NCBI GenBank assembly: GCA_905221605.1
Contig: CAJNDS010001631.1
Location: 1 to 12,457, forward strand
DNA: 12,457 bases
Source of the DNA: Symbiodinium natans
Lineage: Eukaryota > Sar > Dinophyceae > Suessiales > Symbiodiniaceae
Direction: 5' to 3'
In this document: positions 1 through 8,285 of the stretch, piece by piece
Layout of the letters: every line of letters starts with the position of its first letter
Position numbering within the stretch: the stretch's first letter is position 1
The notes under the pieces: model-generated
What the model saw: only the letters and a program-made list of their open reading frames with translations
Told to the model about the DNA's origin: nothing
The model's database searches: none
Translations under genes and position numbers: made by a program

Positions 1-138
1 ACCCTAAACCCTTGCTGAATTTTAAGGTCAGCTGGCTGCATGCTGTTTTTCCTTTTGTCTGGGCGTTTGCCCTTCGTCGCGGCCACTGTGAAGGCCACCA
101 CTCGGAGGGCTTCAAGGGAAAACCAGCACCCGTCATAT

Positions 139-242
139 GGGAGTTTCCGAAAATCGGCGACCCCTAATATAGACCCCCCAAATAATCAGATTCCCTTGAA
201 GTACGGACCCCAATAAGGTACCCCTATTTCCGGAAACCCCCC
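139..242 (-). mobile_element. MITE-like inverted-repeat element, copy A
   Basis: About 104 bp with inverted ends. The left end reads GGGAGTTTCCGAAAATCGG, and the reverse complement of the right end reads GGGGGGTTTCCGGAAATAGG followed by GGTACC. On the minus strand it lines up with the copy at 1845-1944 through both ends and the middle (a GATTCTACTCTGTTTGGGG-like core). There is no open reading frame, so it would be non-autonomous. I saw no clear target-site duplication. The family is not one I can name. Confidence 0.6.
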
Positions 243-442
243 ACATCGACCCTTCCTTGGAATGTGAGGAATTCCCGAAGGCTGTACAGCAGGAGCCGGA
301 CTGGGTCTGGGACTCGGCGGCTTTCGGTTCTTGGTCGCCTTCCTGCCATCTGCCGCGTCTGCCTTCACTGATTTTTCGCAAGGCTGCTATGGGTGGAGCC
401 ACCCAAGAAGCACAGCAGATATGCAGGAGGGACCCGAGACAT

Positions 443-488
443 TTAGGGTTTGGGGTTTGGGGTTTAGGGTTTAGGGTTTACGGTTTAG
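443..488 (+). repeat. interstitial telomere-type tract (TTTAGGG)
   Basis: About six degenerate units of TTTAGGG with TTTGGGG and TTTACGG variants. It is the G-rich strand on +. It lies inside otherwise unremarkable sequence, far from any chromosome end seen here. Confidence 0.85.
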
Positions 489-588
489 TGGCCCAGGCAG
501 ATGCTTCAGAAGATGGAGCATCAGCGGCCGACTGCACAGAGCTGTTTGAAGGACAGGTGGGGCGCTCCTTGCACCCTCTTGCTAGCAA

Positions 589-637
589 TTGCTTAAGAAC
601 CCCAATTTTTTTAAATTCTTTTGGGGTTCTTAAGCAA
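589..637. repeat. perfect 17 bp inverted repeat (hairpin)
   Basis: The arms TTGCTTAAGAACCCCAA (589-605) and TTGGGGTTCTTAAGCAA (621-637) are exact reverse complements around a 15 nt T-rich loop. The pairing continues imperfectly outward (GCTAGCAA against GCTACTAT as reverse complement). It could be a very short MITE or foldback element, or a structured RNA end. No gene ends at it, so a terminator role is not supported. Confidence 0.85.
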
Positions 638-768
638 ATAGTAGCTTGTGCCATGCAAGAGCGCAGCCCTTTCCTGTGAGTCAGTTCAGATCACCTATAA
701 TTTTCACGCTACGTGACCCGCCCTCGGGCTTAAATGCACCGTTCGCTCCCGGAGGGGATTCGCTTCCT

Positions 769-807
769 GCTACCCAGGGTACCTACTGGCCGAGGCCGAG
801 GCGGATT
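769..807 (+). repeat. dispersed ~39 bp repeat, copy 1
   Basis: It begins GCTACCCAG and ends GGCGGATT, and matches 3172-3209 over its length with roughly three quarters or more identity and one gap. The inner part carries ACCTAC and GGCC-A-GGCC blocks. It may be a fragment of a SINE or another interspersed repeat, whose identity is unknown. Confidence 0.5.
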
Positions 808-1130
808 ACATCTACTACTTGTCTATTACATGCATCCTGCAGACTTATGTGGCTCGATTAATACAGCTCCATGCTGGCAATCTGCCGGGCGAGTTTCCTT
901 GCCCTGCTGAGTGTCATCGCTGCACGTGCGCTGCGCCCCTTGGCCTGTGCTACTTCCAGAAATGCACGAGAGTATACAAGAGTGCACAAGCAGGTTGTCT
1001 TTTGCCAGCGTTATGAGTCACGATCGAGTAGGCTTGTCGCTGAATCTCCATGAGGTATCCATGATGGCGAAGTCCCCGGCAATGGAAGGGTCCAGCTCTG
1101 CATCAGGGGCGTGCACACCTTCGTCAGGCG

Positions 1131-1170
1131 GGTCGCAATGCGTCACAACGGTTCACAACGGGTCGCAACG
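1131..1170 (+). repeat. four-unit 10 bp tandem repeat
   Basis: Four consecutive decamers, GGTCGCAATG, CGTCACAACG, GTTCACAACG and GGTCGCAACG. They are degenerate but in exact 10 bp register. A 10 bp period does not keep a reading frame, so this is probably non-coding. Confidence 0.7.
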
Positions 1171-1470
1171 AGCTGCGTTTGTCAGCGTCTGATTCGCTTC
1201 AGCTCATCTTTGTTGAATCTTGCGGACACCCAGAGGTTCACAGATGAAGGCTGCTTTCAGCATCTGACGTGGAGAGGCGAAGTTGATTGATGTAGTACTT
1301 GGTAATGTGAAGGCTTTGTATGTGTTTTTTGGCGTTTGTGTTTGATTGTGACGTGGGGAGGCCGCTACCACTCCGCAGCTTGTCAGAAGAAGAGCCGATC
1401 TTTTGTATAAGAGAGAACTCAGAAACGACCTGTGCTGTGGCGGACGCTCTTCTCAATTTCAACTTTTCAG

Positions 1471-1614
1471 GAAGACCATGCGGCAAGCTACGAGAAGAAG
1501 GCCTGTCCATTGGCCGACGCCTGTCCTGTCCCAGTGAAATTCACATGCTGGCTAGCCACTGCTTGCAAATGCTTGCAAGATTCACAAGTCTTACTGTTGG
1601 CTAGCAGGAAATGA
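1471..1614 (+). CDS. candidate terminal exon, unknown protein
   Basis: I do not recognise this product. A pyrimidine-rich run ending in TTTTCAG (1464-1470) looks like a 3' splice site. After it, a 47-codon frame runs to a TGA at 1612-1614. It begins EDHAASYEKKACPLADACP and contains six cysteines. No matching upstream exon was identified, so the reading could be chance. The internal direct repeat TGCTTGCAAATGCTTGCAAG (1560-1579) also argues for low-complexity origin of part of it. I treat it as a possible C-terminal exon only. Confidence 0.2.
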   Translation, partial: EDHAASYEKKACPLADACPVPVKFTCWLATACKCLQDSQVLLLASRK

Positions 1615-1844
1615 GGGAAGTAGGGGTACTATATATGCCCTTTCAGGATTATGTAGGGTACCTCATTCCCCATTCCCTGCTAACCGCAAGACAAGTGAGG
1701 CGTCTGGCAATCGAAATCGGCTTGGCCGACAGCTGCTGCAGTGGTACCGCGCGCATGCGCTGGGCTGCTTTGGGCGACGAATCATCAGGCACCGCGGCTG
1801 CCCAACCTTCCAAGCACCAGGCAGGTCCTGGCCGGAAGCAAGTC

Positions 1845-1944
1845 GGGGGTTTCCGAACACAGGGGGTACCCTTTTTGGGGTTCCTTTAAGGGGATTCTAC
1901 TCTGTTTGGGGTCTAAAAGGGGTACCCCCCCTATTTTGGAAAAC
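1845..1944 (+). mobile_element. MITE-like inverted-repeat element, copy B
   Basis: About 100 bp. The left end GGGGGTTTCCGAACACAGGG leads into GGTACCC. The reverse complement of the right end reads GTTTTCCAAAATAGGGGG and then GGTACCCC. The centre GATTCTACTCTGTTTGGGGT is shared with copy C and, on the opposite strand, with copy A. It contains no open reading frame. It ends 40 bp upstream of a possible splice acceptor at 1983-1984. Confidence 0.65.
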
Positions 1945-1984
1945 AGCCATTTGGAAGCTTGCAAGGCTTGTAGGTCACCTGCAG

Positions 1985-2094
1985 TGATGTATGAGATCGG
2001 TTTGGAGGTGCCCACGGCTCCGTCGAAGCAGCTTCGCGGCCAGCATCTGAAGCAGGAGGTCTTAGTGAAATGCTTTGACATTGAGATTTCAGCG
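1985..2094 (+). CDS. candidate internal exon, unknown protein
   Basis: The segment lies between a possible acceptor (CTGCAG, ending 1984) and a good donor (GTAGGT at 2095-2100). The frame starting at 1987 is open for 36 codons. It reads MYEIGLEVPTAPSKQ followed by LRGQHLKQEVLVKCFDIEIS, a composition that looks protein-like (mixed charged and hydrophobic, no simple repeats). I recognise no family. No neighbouring exon could be linked with confidence; the stretch downstream to about 2690 has open frames, but none with a motif. Confidence 0.3.
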
Positions 2095-2747
2095 GTAGGT
2101 CAGTTCGGCATGCTCCAGACGAGCCGAGAATAAACAAGTGTGCGTGTGTGGAGCTGAGGCTCTTTGGAGGAGTCAGCAATACCTGCATCCCAATGTTTGG
2201 TCGAGTGATGATGTCCCCCCCTTCTCCATGAGTGCCTCGGTTTTTCTGGAAGATGAAGTCAAGCAACTCTCTTGCCGAACTGTCTCAACACATCAATGCC
2301 CAGACCGACGTCTGCTGAGGTGATGTGGCGCAGGTGGGAGGAAAGAGGGCCAGATGGACCAACAAACTCATTTATGTTGCTTCGTCCGTCTTGAAGATGC
2401 AAACCAGGCCTGCTTGGTGGGCTCACCAAACCACTTCGACTGGCGACGGGAGAAGCTGTTGGATTGGGTACGGTTGGGAAGTGGCCCGGCCGCAAGGCTT
2501 TGTGTTTTAGGTCGGAAGTCTTCAACATCATGCTCCGAGGCTGATGCCCTACATGGATTTCTCCATTCTATTCAGACTCAGGTTGTGGCAAGGTTGCCGG
2601 GTCGATCAAACTGTCAGAGAACTCCTCGAGCTGCGCGTGCAGCGAGCTGTGGTCCGTGTGGTGTAGAGGCGTGTTCAAGGGCAGTTTAATCTGAATGATG
2701 CTGTCACTTTTATCACGAAAGCTAGCGTAGCTTGGCTTGAGTTAGTC

Positions 2748-2791
2748 CCTGCTTTAGAAGGGAACCGGACCTGCTTTACAAGGGAACCGGG
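2748..2791 (+). repeat. 22 bp tandem duplication
   Basis: Two adjacent 22 bp units, CCTGCTTTAGAAGGGAACCG plus GA and CCTGCTTTACAAGGGAACCG plus GG, differ at two positions. No coding frame is evident. Confidence 0.8.
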
Positions 2792-3171
2792 CCAACCCTG
2801 GAGTTGCGTTTTTACCGAGAATATCGAGGAAAACCGGGGGGGGGGGTGGGTGGGTGCTCTTGAATCTATCGGTAATACCATTTTAAAGGGGCAGGTCGCC
2901 ATTCATCAAATCGGCGGGTCGGCCTGAGCTGCTGTAACAAGGGGGCAGTGGTGGGAAAAGGCCCCGGAGGCCAATAGAGGCCAAGGCGAAGGGCGGTGCG
3001 GTGGGGGCCGGGGTTGGGGGGCCGGTGGGCTGGGGGGGGGGGGCTCTATGGCAGCTGAAGTGACCCCTGGTCCTGATGCACCGTCTGCTCCCCGGACACT
3101 TGTCGGCTAGGGGGGGTACCCATTTTCAGGCCAAAAGTGCAAAATAAAGGGGTGGTGGGGTGCCTGTTTGT

Positions 3172-3209
3172 GCTACCCAGACACCTACGGCCCAAGGCCT
3201 TGGCGGATT
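3172..3209 (+). repeat. dispersed ~39 bp repeat, copy 2
   Basis: Second copy of the repeat at 769-807, sharing GCTACCCAG, CCTAC, the GGCC blocks and terminal GGCGGATT. It is followed 20 bp later by a small AT-rich inverted sequence (CCTTTTAATTTTAAAAAGG). Confidence 0.5.
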
Positions 3210-3327
3210 GCTTTTAAGTTGACTTTACAGCCTTTTAATTTTAAAAAGGGGAGCTGGCGATAGATGCGCGGTCGCTGCGTATAGATCGCATTGGAGGGGG
3301 GCCCTGTGTTTCTGAGTTGAGCGAATG

Positions 3328-3530
3328 GGTGTGGGGGGGGGTGTGGTGGAGTGGTGAGCGTTATGGTTGTGGTGATGGTCTGTGGTGGAGTATGGATGTG
3401 TGTGTGGTGGAGTGTGGATGTGTGTGGTGGAGTGTGGTGTGTGGTGTGGTGGTGGCGGTGGTGTTTGGTAGCGGTTTCTGGTAGTGGTGGTGTGTGTGGT
3501 TGGCGGAGTGTGGAGGGTGGAGGGTGGAAT
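3328..3530 (+). repeat. GT-rich minisatellite
   Basis: Purine/T-rich, almost C-free sequence built from imperfect units of TGTGGTGGAGTGTGGATGTG and GGTGT variants. It ends about 160 bp upstream of the LPMO-like start codon. Long open frames across it on both strands are a by-product of the repeat. Confidence 0.8.
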
Positions 3531-3690
3531 GTCTAAATAGTCCATGTTTGGGCTGTGCCCTTCAAGTGCATCATTCAAGGAAACACAGAAACGCTTCTTG
3601 GCATGCCGCCGCGGCTTATTGGCCCAAAAGTTGGAGCAAGCTTGTTGACGCCGTGGACGTCCCCCGAGATCCCCCGAGCTTCTCGAAGAC

Positions 3691-4866
3691 ATGATGCTGG
3701 TGCTGGTCGCGGTCGGCATGGCACGGGCCCATGCTCACGGTGTCATGACCTGGCCGCCTTCGTCGCGGCAAAACGGCAGCTTGGCGCATGCTGGGAGCTG
3801 CGCCTTCGACGACTGCATGTGGTACTCGGACTTCGTGACCATTCCGGGGGAGCCCACAGTCAACGACGAGCGGAGTCGGACCTTCAACGTGAAAGTGCAA
3901 TCCGGGGCCAAGGATTGGTCCAGGAAGAATCCCTGGCGCGCTCCAGGCACAGCACCCGTCTTTGGGTCGGGCTGTGGCATCTTCGGTGGACTGGCGGACC
4001 CGGTCGTGGACTCGGCTGGGAGCCTGATGCCTTCACACACCCCGGGCACCGACGGAAAGTCCCTGCCAGAGAAGGAGGCAATGACGTGGCCAAAGGGCTC
4101 CACACAGGAGGTGGCCTGGGCCATCACTGCCAACCATGGGGGTGGTTACTCCTACAGGCTCTGCCCCAAGACCTCCAACATCACGGAGGAGTGCTTTCAG
4201 AGGCATGTGCTGCGCTTCTCGGGCGACAAGCAGTGGATCCAATATGGCAACGTCTCGCAGATGGGCGAGCTCATCGGCCCAGATTTGCCACGCCTGCATC
4301 TGCCATTGCGGATTGTGAAAGACGGCACCTACCCAGCAGGCAGCGAGTGGGCTCGCAATCCAATCCCGAGCTGCGAGATGTTTAGCCAGGCGGAGTGCGA
4401 TGGACTTCCACGCCAAGAGTATATCTCCTGTGCACAAGCAGCCAGCGGCTACGACGTAGTCCAGTGCCCACCGGGAATGCTCCAGTTCCAGGAGCCCTTT
4501 TCAGGATTCAGCGGCCACGTGCCCTTCTGGCGCAGCACCCTTGGCCAGGATGTGCCACAGTGGTCGACCACCGTGAGCTCCAACAATGCCGGCGACCCAC
4601 CAGTCTCTCGTGGCTTCCCCTTCAGCATTGTCGATCTGATCCTAGTGCCGGAGGACCTGGAGGAAGGCGACTACTTGCTGTCCTGGCGATGGGACTGCGA
4701 GCAGTCGTCGCAAGTGTGGCAGAATTGCGCGGACATCAGGATTGTGAATGGTTCTGCCCCTGTGCGGCGCAACGCCGAGCTGTCCGCATCTGTTCCACTG
4801 CTTCCATCCTCCCTCTGGCTTTGCTGTCTGATCTGGCTGGTGAACTGGTTTCAGTTTATGGTCTGA
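3691..4866 (+). CDS. secreted chitin-binding type-4 / LPMO-like protein
   Basis: A 391-residue intronless frame. Residues 1-15 form a short signal peptide (MMLVLVAVGMARAHA). Cleavage after it would expose His16 (HGVMTWPPSSRQ), which with His149 (ITANHGGGYSYRLCP) fits the copper histidine brace of LPMOs. These enzymes oxidatively cut chitin or cellulose outside the cell. The core ends with the family-like strand WRWDCEQSSQVWQNCAD (332-348). Eleven cysteines lie between 37 and 346, suggesting disulfides, and N-glycosylation sequons occur at 28, 163, 187 and 353. Residues 368-391 are strongly hydrophobic and end the protein, as a GPI signal or membrane anchor would. The start at 3691 is favoured because an in-frame TGA sits at 3646 and no other ATG lies between; the ATG at 3694 is an alternative. 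The substrate, exact family and third copper ligand cannot be read from the sequence. Confidence 0.85.
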   Translation: MMLVLVAVGMARAHAHGVMTWPPSSRQNGSLAHAGSCAFDDCMWYSDFVTIPGEPTVNDERSRTFNVKVQSGAKDWSRKNPWRAPGTAPVFGSGCGIFGGLADPVVDSAGSLMPSHTPGTDGKSLPEKEAMTWPKGSTQEVAWAITANHGGGYSYRLCPKTSNITEECFQRHVLRFSGDKQWIQYGNVSQMGELIGPDLPRLHLPLRIVKDGTYPAGSEWARNPIPSCEMFSQAECDGLPRQEYISCAQAASGYDVVQCPPGMLQFQEPFSGFSGHVPFWRSTLGQDVPQWSTTVSSNNAGDPPVSRGFPFSIVDLILVPEDLEEGDYLLSWRWDCEQSSQVWQNCADIRIVNGSAPVRRNAELSASVPLLPSSLWLCCLIWLVNWFQFMV

Positions 4867-5667
4867 GTCAGGGACATTCATGCTCGTGTGCCCTCCCCCA
4901 AGCCAAGCACCCTGATCTCATCGAACACACTCTTGCACATCATGAGAGGGCACTCGAGCTTGCTAGACAGCCAAGAATTCAGCTCTCTTTTGTTTGCATT
5001 TTGAAGCCTCCCGCTTGATCGGCTTGGTTAAAGCAGGCCCGCTAGCATGCCTAAACGCTCCGGGCTGAATTTCTGTCAACTGACCCAAGTTGCTTTGGGC
5101 ATGCCTCTAATGTCTGGGCTCGCCCCCAGTTACATGCACGCGTTAATTGAGTCCTTGTCTTCAAGGGCGACCCACATGAGCCATGCCCCTAAGGAGATTC
5201 TTCACTTTTGGTTTTGGCAGCAGAGGGTTGCAGCATCCAGCAGTCTCTTGTGCAGTCATCGCTGCTTCCCCTGGACTTAAGCCGTGCCGGCCAAGTTCCC
5301 GGACCAGCCACATGCATAGAGGCGGTCGGAGCTCTGATGCCGGTGGGGTGTTTATGCGAGAGAAAAACACTCCGAAGCAAATTGTTGAGCTCCACAAGCT
5401 GTGTCCAGGTGCTGTGTTTCCATTGGACAGCCTCCCTCTTCCCGACCCAGCGTGAGCTTAGTCTGACAGGTCCCAGCGCGGTGCGCTTTGCGCATGGATC
5501 GACGCCCTTCAGCAACACCGCTTTTGCTGACGAGACTTGCTGGTGTGACGGTGGACATCGCGAGGAGCCGAACTGGCCATCCTGGCTGGAAGCATCACAC
5601 CTGTGCACCACCTTCTTGCAGCTCCCATTGCTTTGGGATGGCATAGGCTCGCGCCCTCAAAACGCAG
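4867..5667. other. stretch without a confident gene
   Basis: The 3' flank of the LPMO-like gene. No AATAAA-type signal is seen (dinoflagellates generally lack it). Open frames of 75-200 codons overlap on both strands without motifs. Nothing repetitive stands out. Confidence 0.5.
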
Positions 5668-5790
5668 GAACACGGAAGGATCAAAGATCAGAGAGTTCCT
5701 TCTGTGCCTGTCAGGCTTCGACAAGGATGGCATCATGTGGGAGAACAAAAACATTCGGAACGTCCGCACATTCTACGGGCACGACGCCGG
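5668..5790 (+). CDS. candidate exon, unknown protein
   Basis: A protein-like open segment between a possible CGCAG acceptor (ending 5667) and a GTATGC donor at 5791. Its frame includes REFLLCLSGFDKDGIMWENK and then NIRNVRTFYGHDAG. I do not recognise the family. The FDKDG piece resembles the start of a calcium loop but lacks the acidic residue at loop position 12, so it is not called an EF-hand. The phase at the 3' end does not join simply to the open frame at 5871-6275 using the obvious acceptors. Confidence 0.35.
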
Positions 5791-5870
5791 GTATGCAATA
5801 ATTCCCTGTTTCTGTTTAAATTTGTGGTTGTTGCTTTTTCTTGTTAAAGAAAGGGGTGCTGTGCTGCTGA

Positions 5871-6275
5871 TTTCAAGCCGTTGTCGAGGTTGTCCATGTT
5901 GGCCACTATCGGCGTGCGGCAGCACACCACTGCGACAGTGCGCTGAGGGAGACAGGCGACATTGGTGCTGCCAGACATGGCCGGCTGGTCTTGAGGGCTT
6001 TGCTACCAACATACTACCGCCATGTCCCTCAGTCTTGTGCTCATATCACCTTTCTTTCTGAGGGATGTTGTTTTGGTTCTGGAGGGATTCGCAGGTTATT
6101 ACCATACCGTGCTTCCATATGCTTCGACTCTGAGGTTTATGCGCGTAATGTGGCTAACGTCATCCAGCACGGCATCACCGCAACTACGAAGTTGGACGTG
6201 CTCGGTCTGTTTCAGAAGGATATGACGGGGGCGGGCTCGGGGTTTCAAATAAGTTCATCACTCCTGCGCTGCTGA
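5871..6275 (+). CDS. open coding-like frame, unknown protein
   Basis: A stop-to-stop frame of 134 codons followed by a stop at 6273-6275. It is most protein-like in two parts: 5889-6050 (VVHVGHYRRAAAHHCDSALR, then ETGDIGAARHGRLVLRALLP) and about 6136-6225 (EVYARNVANVIQHGITATTK, then LDVLGLFQKDM). Between them a Gly/Cys-rich patch with possible AG acceptors could be an intron. There are several His residues but no motif I can assign. It may be one or two exons of the same gene as 5668-5790. No ATG start is evident. Confidence 0.3.
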   Translation, partial: FQAVVEVVHVGHYRRAAAHHCDSALRETGDIGAARHGRLVLRALLPTYYRHVPQSCAHITFLSEGCCFGSGGIRRLLPYRASICFDSEVYARNVANVIQHGITATTKLDVLGLFQKDMTGAGSGFQISSSLLRC

Positions 6276-6465
6276 GCTGGCCCATGAATTTGTCTGGCAA
6301 GTTTGCCCCAGAAACGGCGCAAATGTGCCATGGAGCTGGCAAGCCAAGGACGTCTTTGCTGCAGAAGTTACCGAGGTGTGCAGAACATCCTCTGGTGTCT
6401 CGCTGTCAAGACGAGGATGTATGCCTATAGGTAGCGTGTTTTCTGCGCGTTGGGATCTTGCAAAG

Positions 6466-6590
6466 GTTGGCTGGACCACATGTGGAGATACGACAACCTC
6501 CGCAGGGGCTACCTGCTGTCTCATGACGCCATGAGCAGAGACATGGACACCTGCGACACTTCATGGCCATGCCACTATGCCAGACACTAA
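6466..6590 (+). CDS. candidate terminal exon, unknown protein
   Basis: After a CAAAG acceptor-like site (ending 6465), a 40-codon frame runs from 6468 to a TAA at 6588-6590. It begins WLDHMWRYDNLRRGYLLSHD and ends CDTSWPCHYARH. Charged and aromatic residues are mixed in a protein-like way. No family is recognised, and the link to the frame at 5871-6275 is only positional. Confidence 0.25.
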
Positions 6591-6833
6591 GATGCACTGG
6601 TTCCAGTCCTTTAGTTTTTTTTATCAGCAGGTTTTTCAGGTGGGGTAAAACATGTCGCAAGCTTGGCTGGCTGAGCATGGATTTGCACTTGCCGGTGATA
6701 CATGCCTTCCCCAAGCCCCCGCTCCAAAACAAGGCCCACCCTCCTTCAAGCACTAGCAGCTTCGGTCCCCCTACCACCTCAGCGAAATCCGACTCTCTGG
6801 CGATGTGGCCCCAGCTACGCTGTCGACTTGAAA

Positions 6834-6870
6834 GGTTAGGGTTGTCAAGGGTTTGGGTTTGGGATTCATA
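6834..6870 (+). repeat. degenerate interstitial telomere tract
   Basis: GGTTAGGGTTGTCAAGGGTT followed by TGGGTTTGGGATT: about four decayed TTTAGGG units, G-rich strand on +. Confidence 0.55.
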
Positions 6871-6992
6871 GGGCTACGAGGGCTCAGTGTTTTCGGCTTT
6901 TGTGCACGCGTATCAGCCAGGGTAGAGGCGGAAAAGAATAACGAATGCGGGGGAAGGGGGGGGGGAGGGCACACTCTGAACACCGCGGATGC

Positions 6993-7104
6993 GCGCACCG
7001 GCAAACGTGCGCATTGGATGGTGGATTCACACACGCAGCTTCGCGCATGACCCAGGCACATTCGCGCACTGACGCGGCGGAATCGCGCACCACGCATTGG
7101 CGCA
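6993..7104 (+). repeat. degenerate GCGCA-spaced repeat
   Basis: The pentamer GCGCA recurs at 6993, 7009, 7043, 7064, 7085 and 7100. The middle three copies are in exact 21 bp register (TTCGCGCAT, TTCGCGCAC, ATCGCGCAC). The tract is CpG-rich. It may be a decayed minisatellite; no function is implied. Confidence 0.4.
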
Positions 7105-7385
7105 CTGGCCTGGCCAGAAAGGCGCCGACAAGCCCTCGATCATGAAAACGTGGCAGGGGACCGATGCTTCTCTTCCTGTAACAAGTATACTGGTATACTG
7201 CCTACACCTACTTTGCATGGGCCTGCTGGCCTGATGCCGCTTGCCCGGTCTTGGTGGGCCCCACTGATAGCAGCACATCTGGATTTCACTCTCCAGCTGG
7301 AAGTATGATGTGCTTGTTGTTAGCATGTGTTGTTAGCACTGTTTTTTAGCCCTTTGTTTTCACTGGAGGAATATTTGTTCCCTAG

Positions 7386-7489
7386 CCGCATGGAAGCAGT
7401 TAACTTGGCCAAGGAGTGGGGGAAGCGAACTTCGCACCAGATGATGGCTGCCTACTTTGCGACGCAGAGCACCCATGCTTTCAGAGCAG
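7386..7489 (+). CDS. candidate exon before the telomere array
   Basis: Unrecognised product. A possible acceptor CCTAG ends at 7385. The frame then reads RMEAVNLAKEWGKRTSHQMM followed by AAYFATQSTHAFRA, an amphipathic, protein-like segment. It is open up to a possible GC donor (GCCAGT) at 7490, seven bases before the telomere array starts. If the array is intronic, the exon ends in phase 1 with a single G. This joins in frame to the candidate exon at 7897-7980, which begins with two phase-completing bases GG. The match of phases is mild support only. Confidence 0.35.
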
Positions 7490-7496
7490 GCCAGTA

Positions 7497-7881
<385 letters not shown>

Positions 7882-7896
7882 TCCTCCACTTCGCAG

Positions 7897-7980
7897 GGAT
7901 GAAGAGGCTTGCACGAGTCTGGATTATACCTTCCCGGGGTGGTTTCCAGCCGGGAACCCGGCTTGAGGTCGCCAGAGCCT
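7897..7980 (+). CDS. candidate 84-nt exon between two telomere tracts
   Basis: Unrecognised product. The segment is bounded by TTCGCAG (ending 7896) and GTGCGC (7981). In the frame phased from the preceding candidate exon it is fully open, reading MKRLARVWIIPSRGGFQPGT and then RLEVARA. A second frame (DEEACTSLDYTFPGWFP) is also open almost to the end but meets a TGA. It is unique sequence isolated between telomere-type repeats (7497-7881 and 7984-8031), so it could instead be plain filler sequence. Confidence 0.3.
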
Positions 7981-7983
7981 GTG

Positions 7984-8031
7984 CGCTAAACCCTAAACCT
8001 AAACCTTAAACCCTATACCCTAAACCCTCAA
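7984..8031 (-). repeat. short interstitial telomere tract
   Basis: About seven CCCTAAA-type units with slippage variants (CCTAAA, CCTTAAA, CCCTATA, CCCTCAA). Same orientation as the large array 100 bp upstream. Confidence 0.85.
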
Positions 8032-8163
8032 GATAAAATGAATAGAATTTGTATGTGGTCTCATTTTGAGTTTTCCAAGTTATTTGTCTAAACAGCTGAC
8101 AAGCTGAATTTAAGTAAATTAAGCCAGAACACTTCTGAGGCCAAATGCTCAATTTACTTAAAC

Positions 8164-8285
8164 CTCTCCCCTTCCCCCCCCCCCCCCCCCTCCCCTCCCC
8201 CATCCCTCCTCTCATCCCCCATCCCTGCTCTCACCCCCCCTCTCCCATCCTCACCTCCTCACATCCCCCCCCCCCCCCCCCAGAT
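8164..8285 (+). repeat. polypyrimidine tract with long C runs
   Basis: Almost pure C/T on +, with C runs of about 17 near 8174-8190 and of about 15 near 8266-8280, joined by CCCATCCCT and CTCATCCC units. Such tracts can form triplex or i-motif/G-quadruplex structures; that is general knowledge, not shown here. C runs of this length are also prone to sequencing length errors. Confidence 0.85.

Larger units (their letters stand above)
244..1470. other. gene-poor stretch
   Basis: Apart from the telomere tract, the hairpin, the 39 bp repeat and the decamer repeat listed separately, I see no convincing gene here on either strand. Open frames of 60-140 codons exist but show no recognisable motif. 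One, starting at the ATG at 871, has a signal-peptide-like hydrophobic start (ASFLALLSVIAARAL) and a possible GTAGGC donor at 1027; this is too little to call. Confidence 0.5.
2095..3327. other. stretch without a confident gene
   Basis: It contains a plus-strand open frame of about 110 codons ending near 2689, with no recognisable motif, and a short frame ending at a TGA at 2320-2322. It also holds the 22 bp duplication, the second 39 bp repeat, and G runs near 2837-2847 and 3032-3041. A GGGGGGGTACCCATTTTC segment at 3113-3130 resembles one end of the GGTACC inverted-repeat element, but the rest does not align. Confidence 0.5.

Noticed and set aside
871-1053. Small secreted protein starting at the ATG at 871
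   Set aside because: The hydrophobic start is suggestive, but there is no cleavage-site context, no motif and no supporting downstream exon.
3109-3150. Possible fourth copy of the GGTACC inverted-repeat element
   Set aside because: Only the GGGGGGGTACCCATTTT end resembles the family; the core and opposite end are missing.
3225-3719. Minus-strand 164-codon frame rich in His/Thr/Pro
   Set aside because: It is the complement of the GT-rich minisatellite and its flanks; no conserved motif.
3555-4385. 276-codon plus-strand frame overlapping the LPMO-like gene
   Set aside because: A shadow frame of the GC-rich LPMO coding sequence; the frame at 3691 has the signal peptide, His brace and cysteines.
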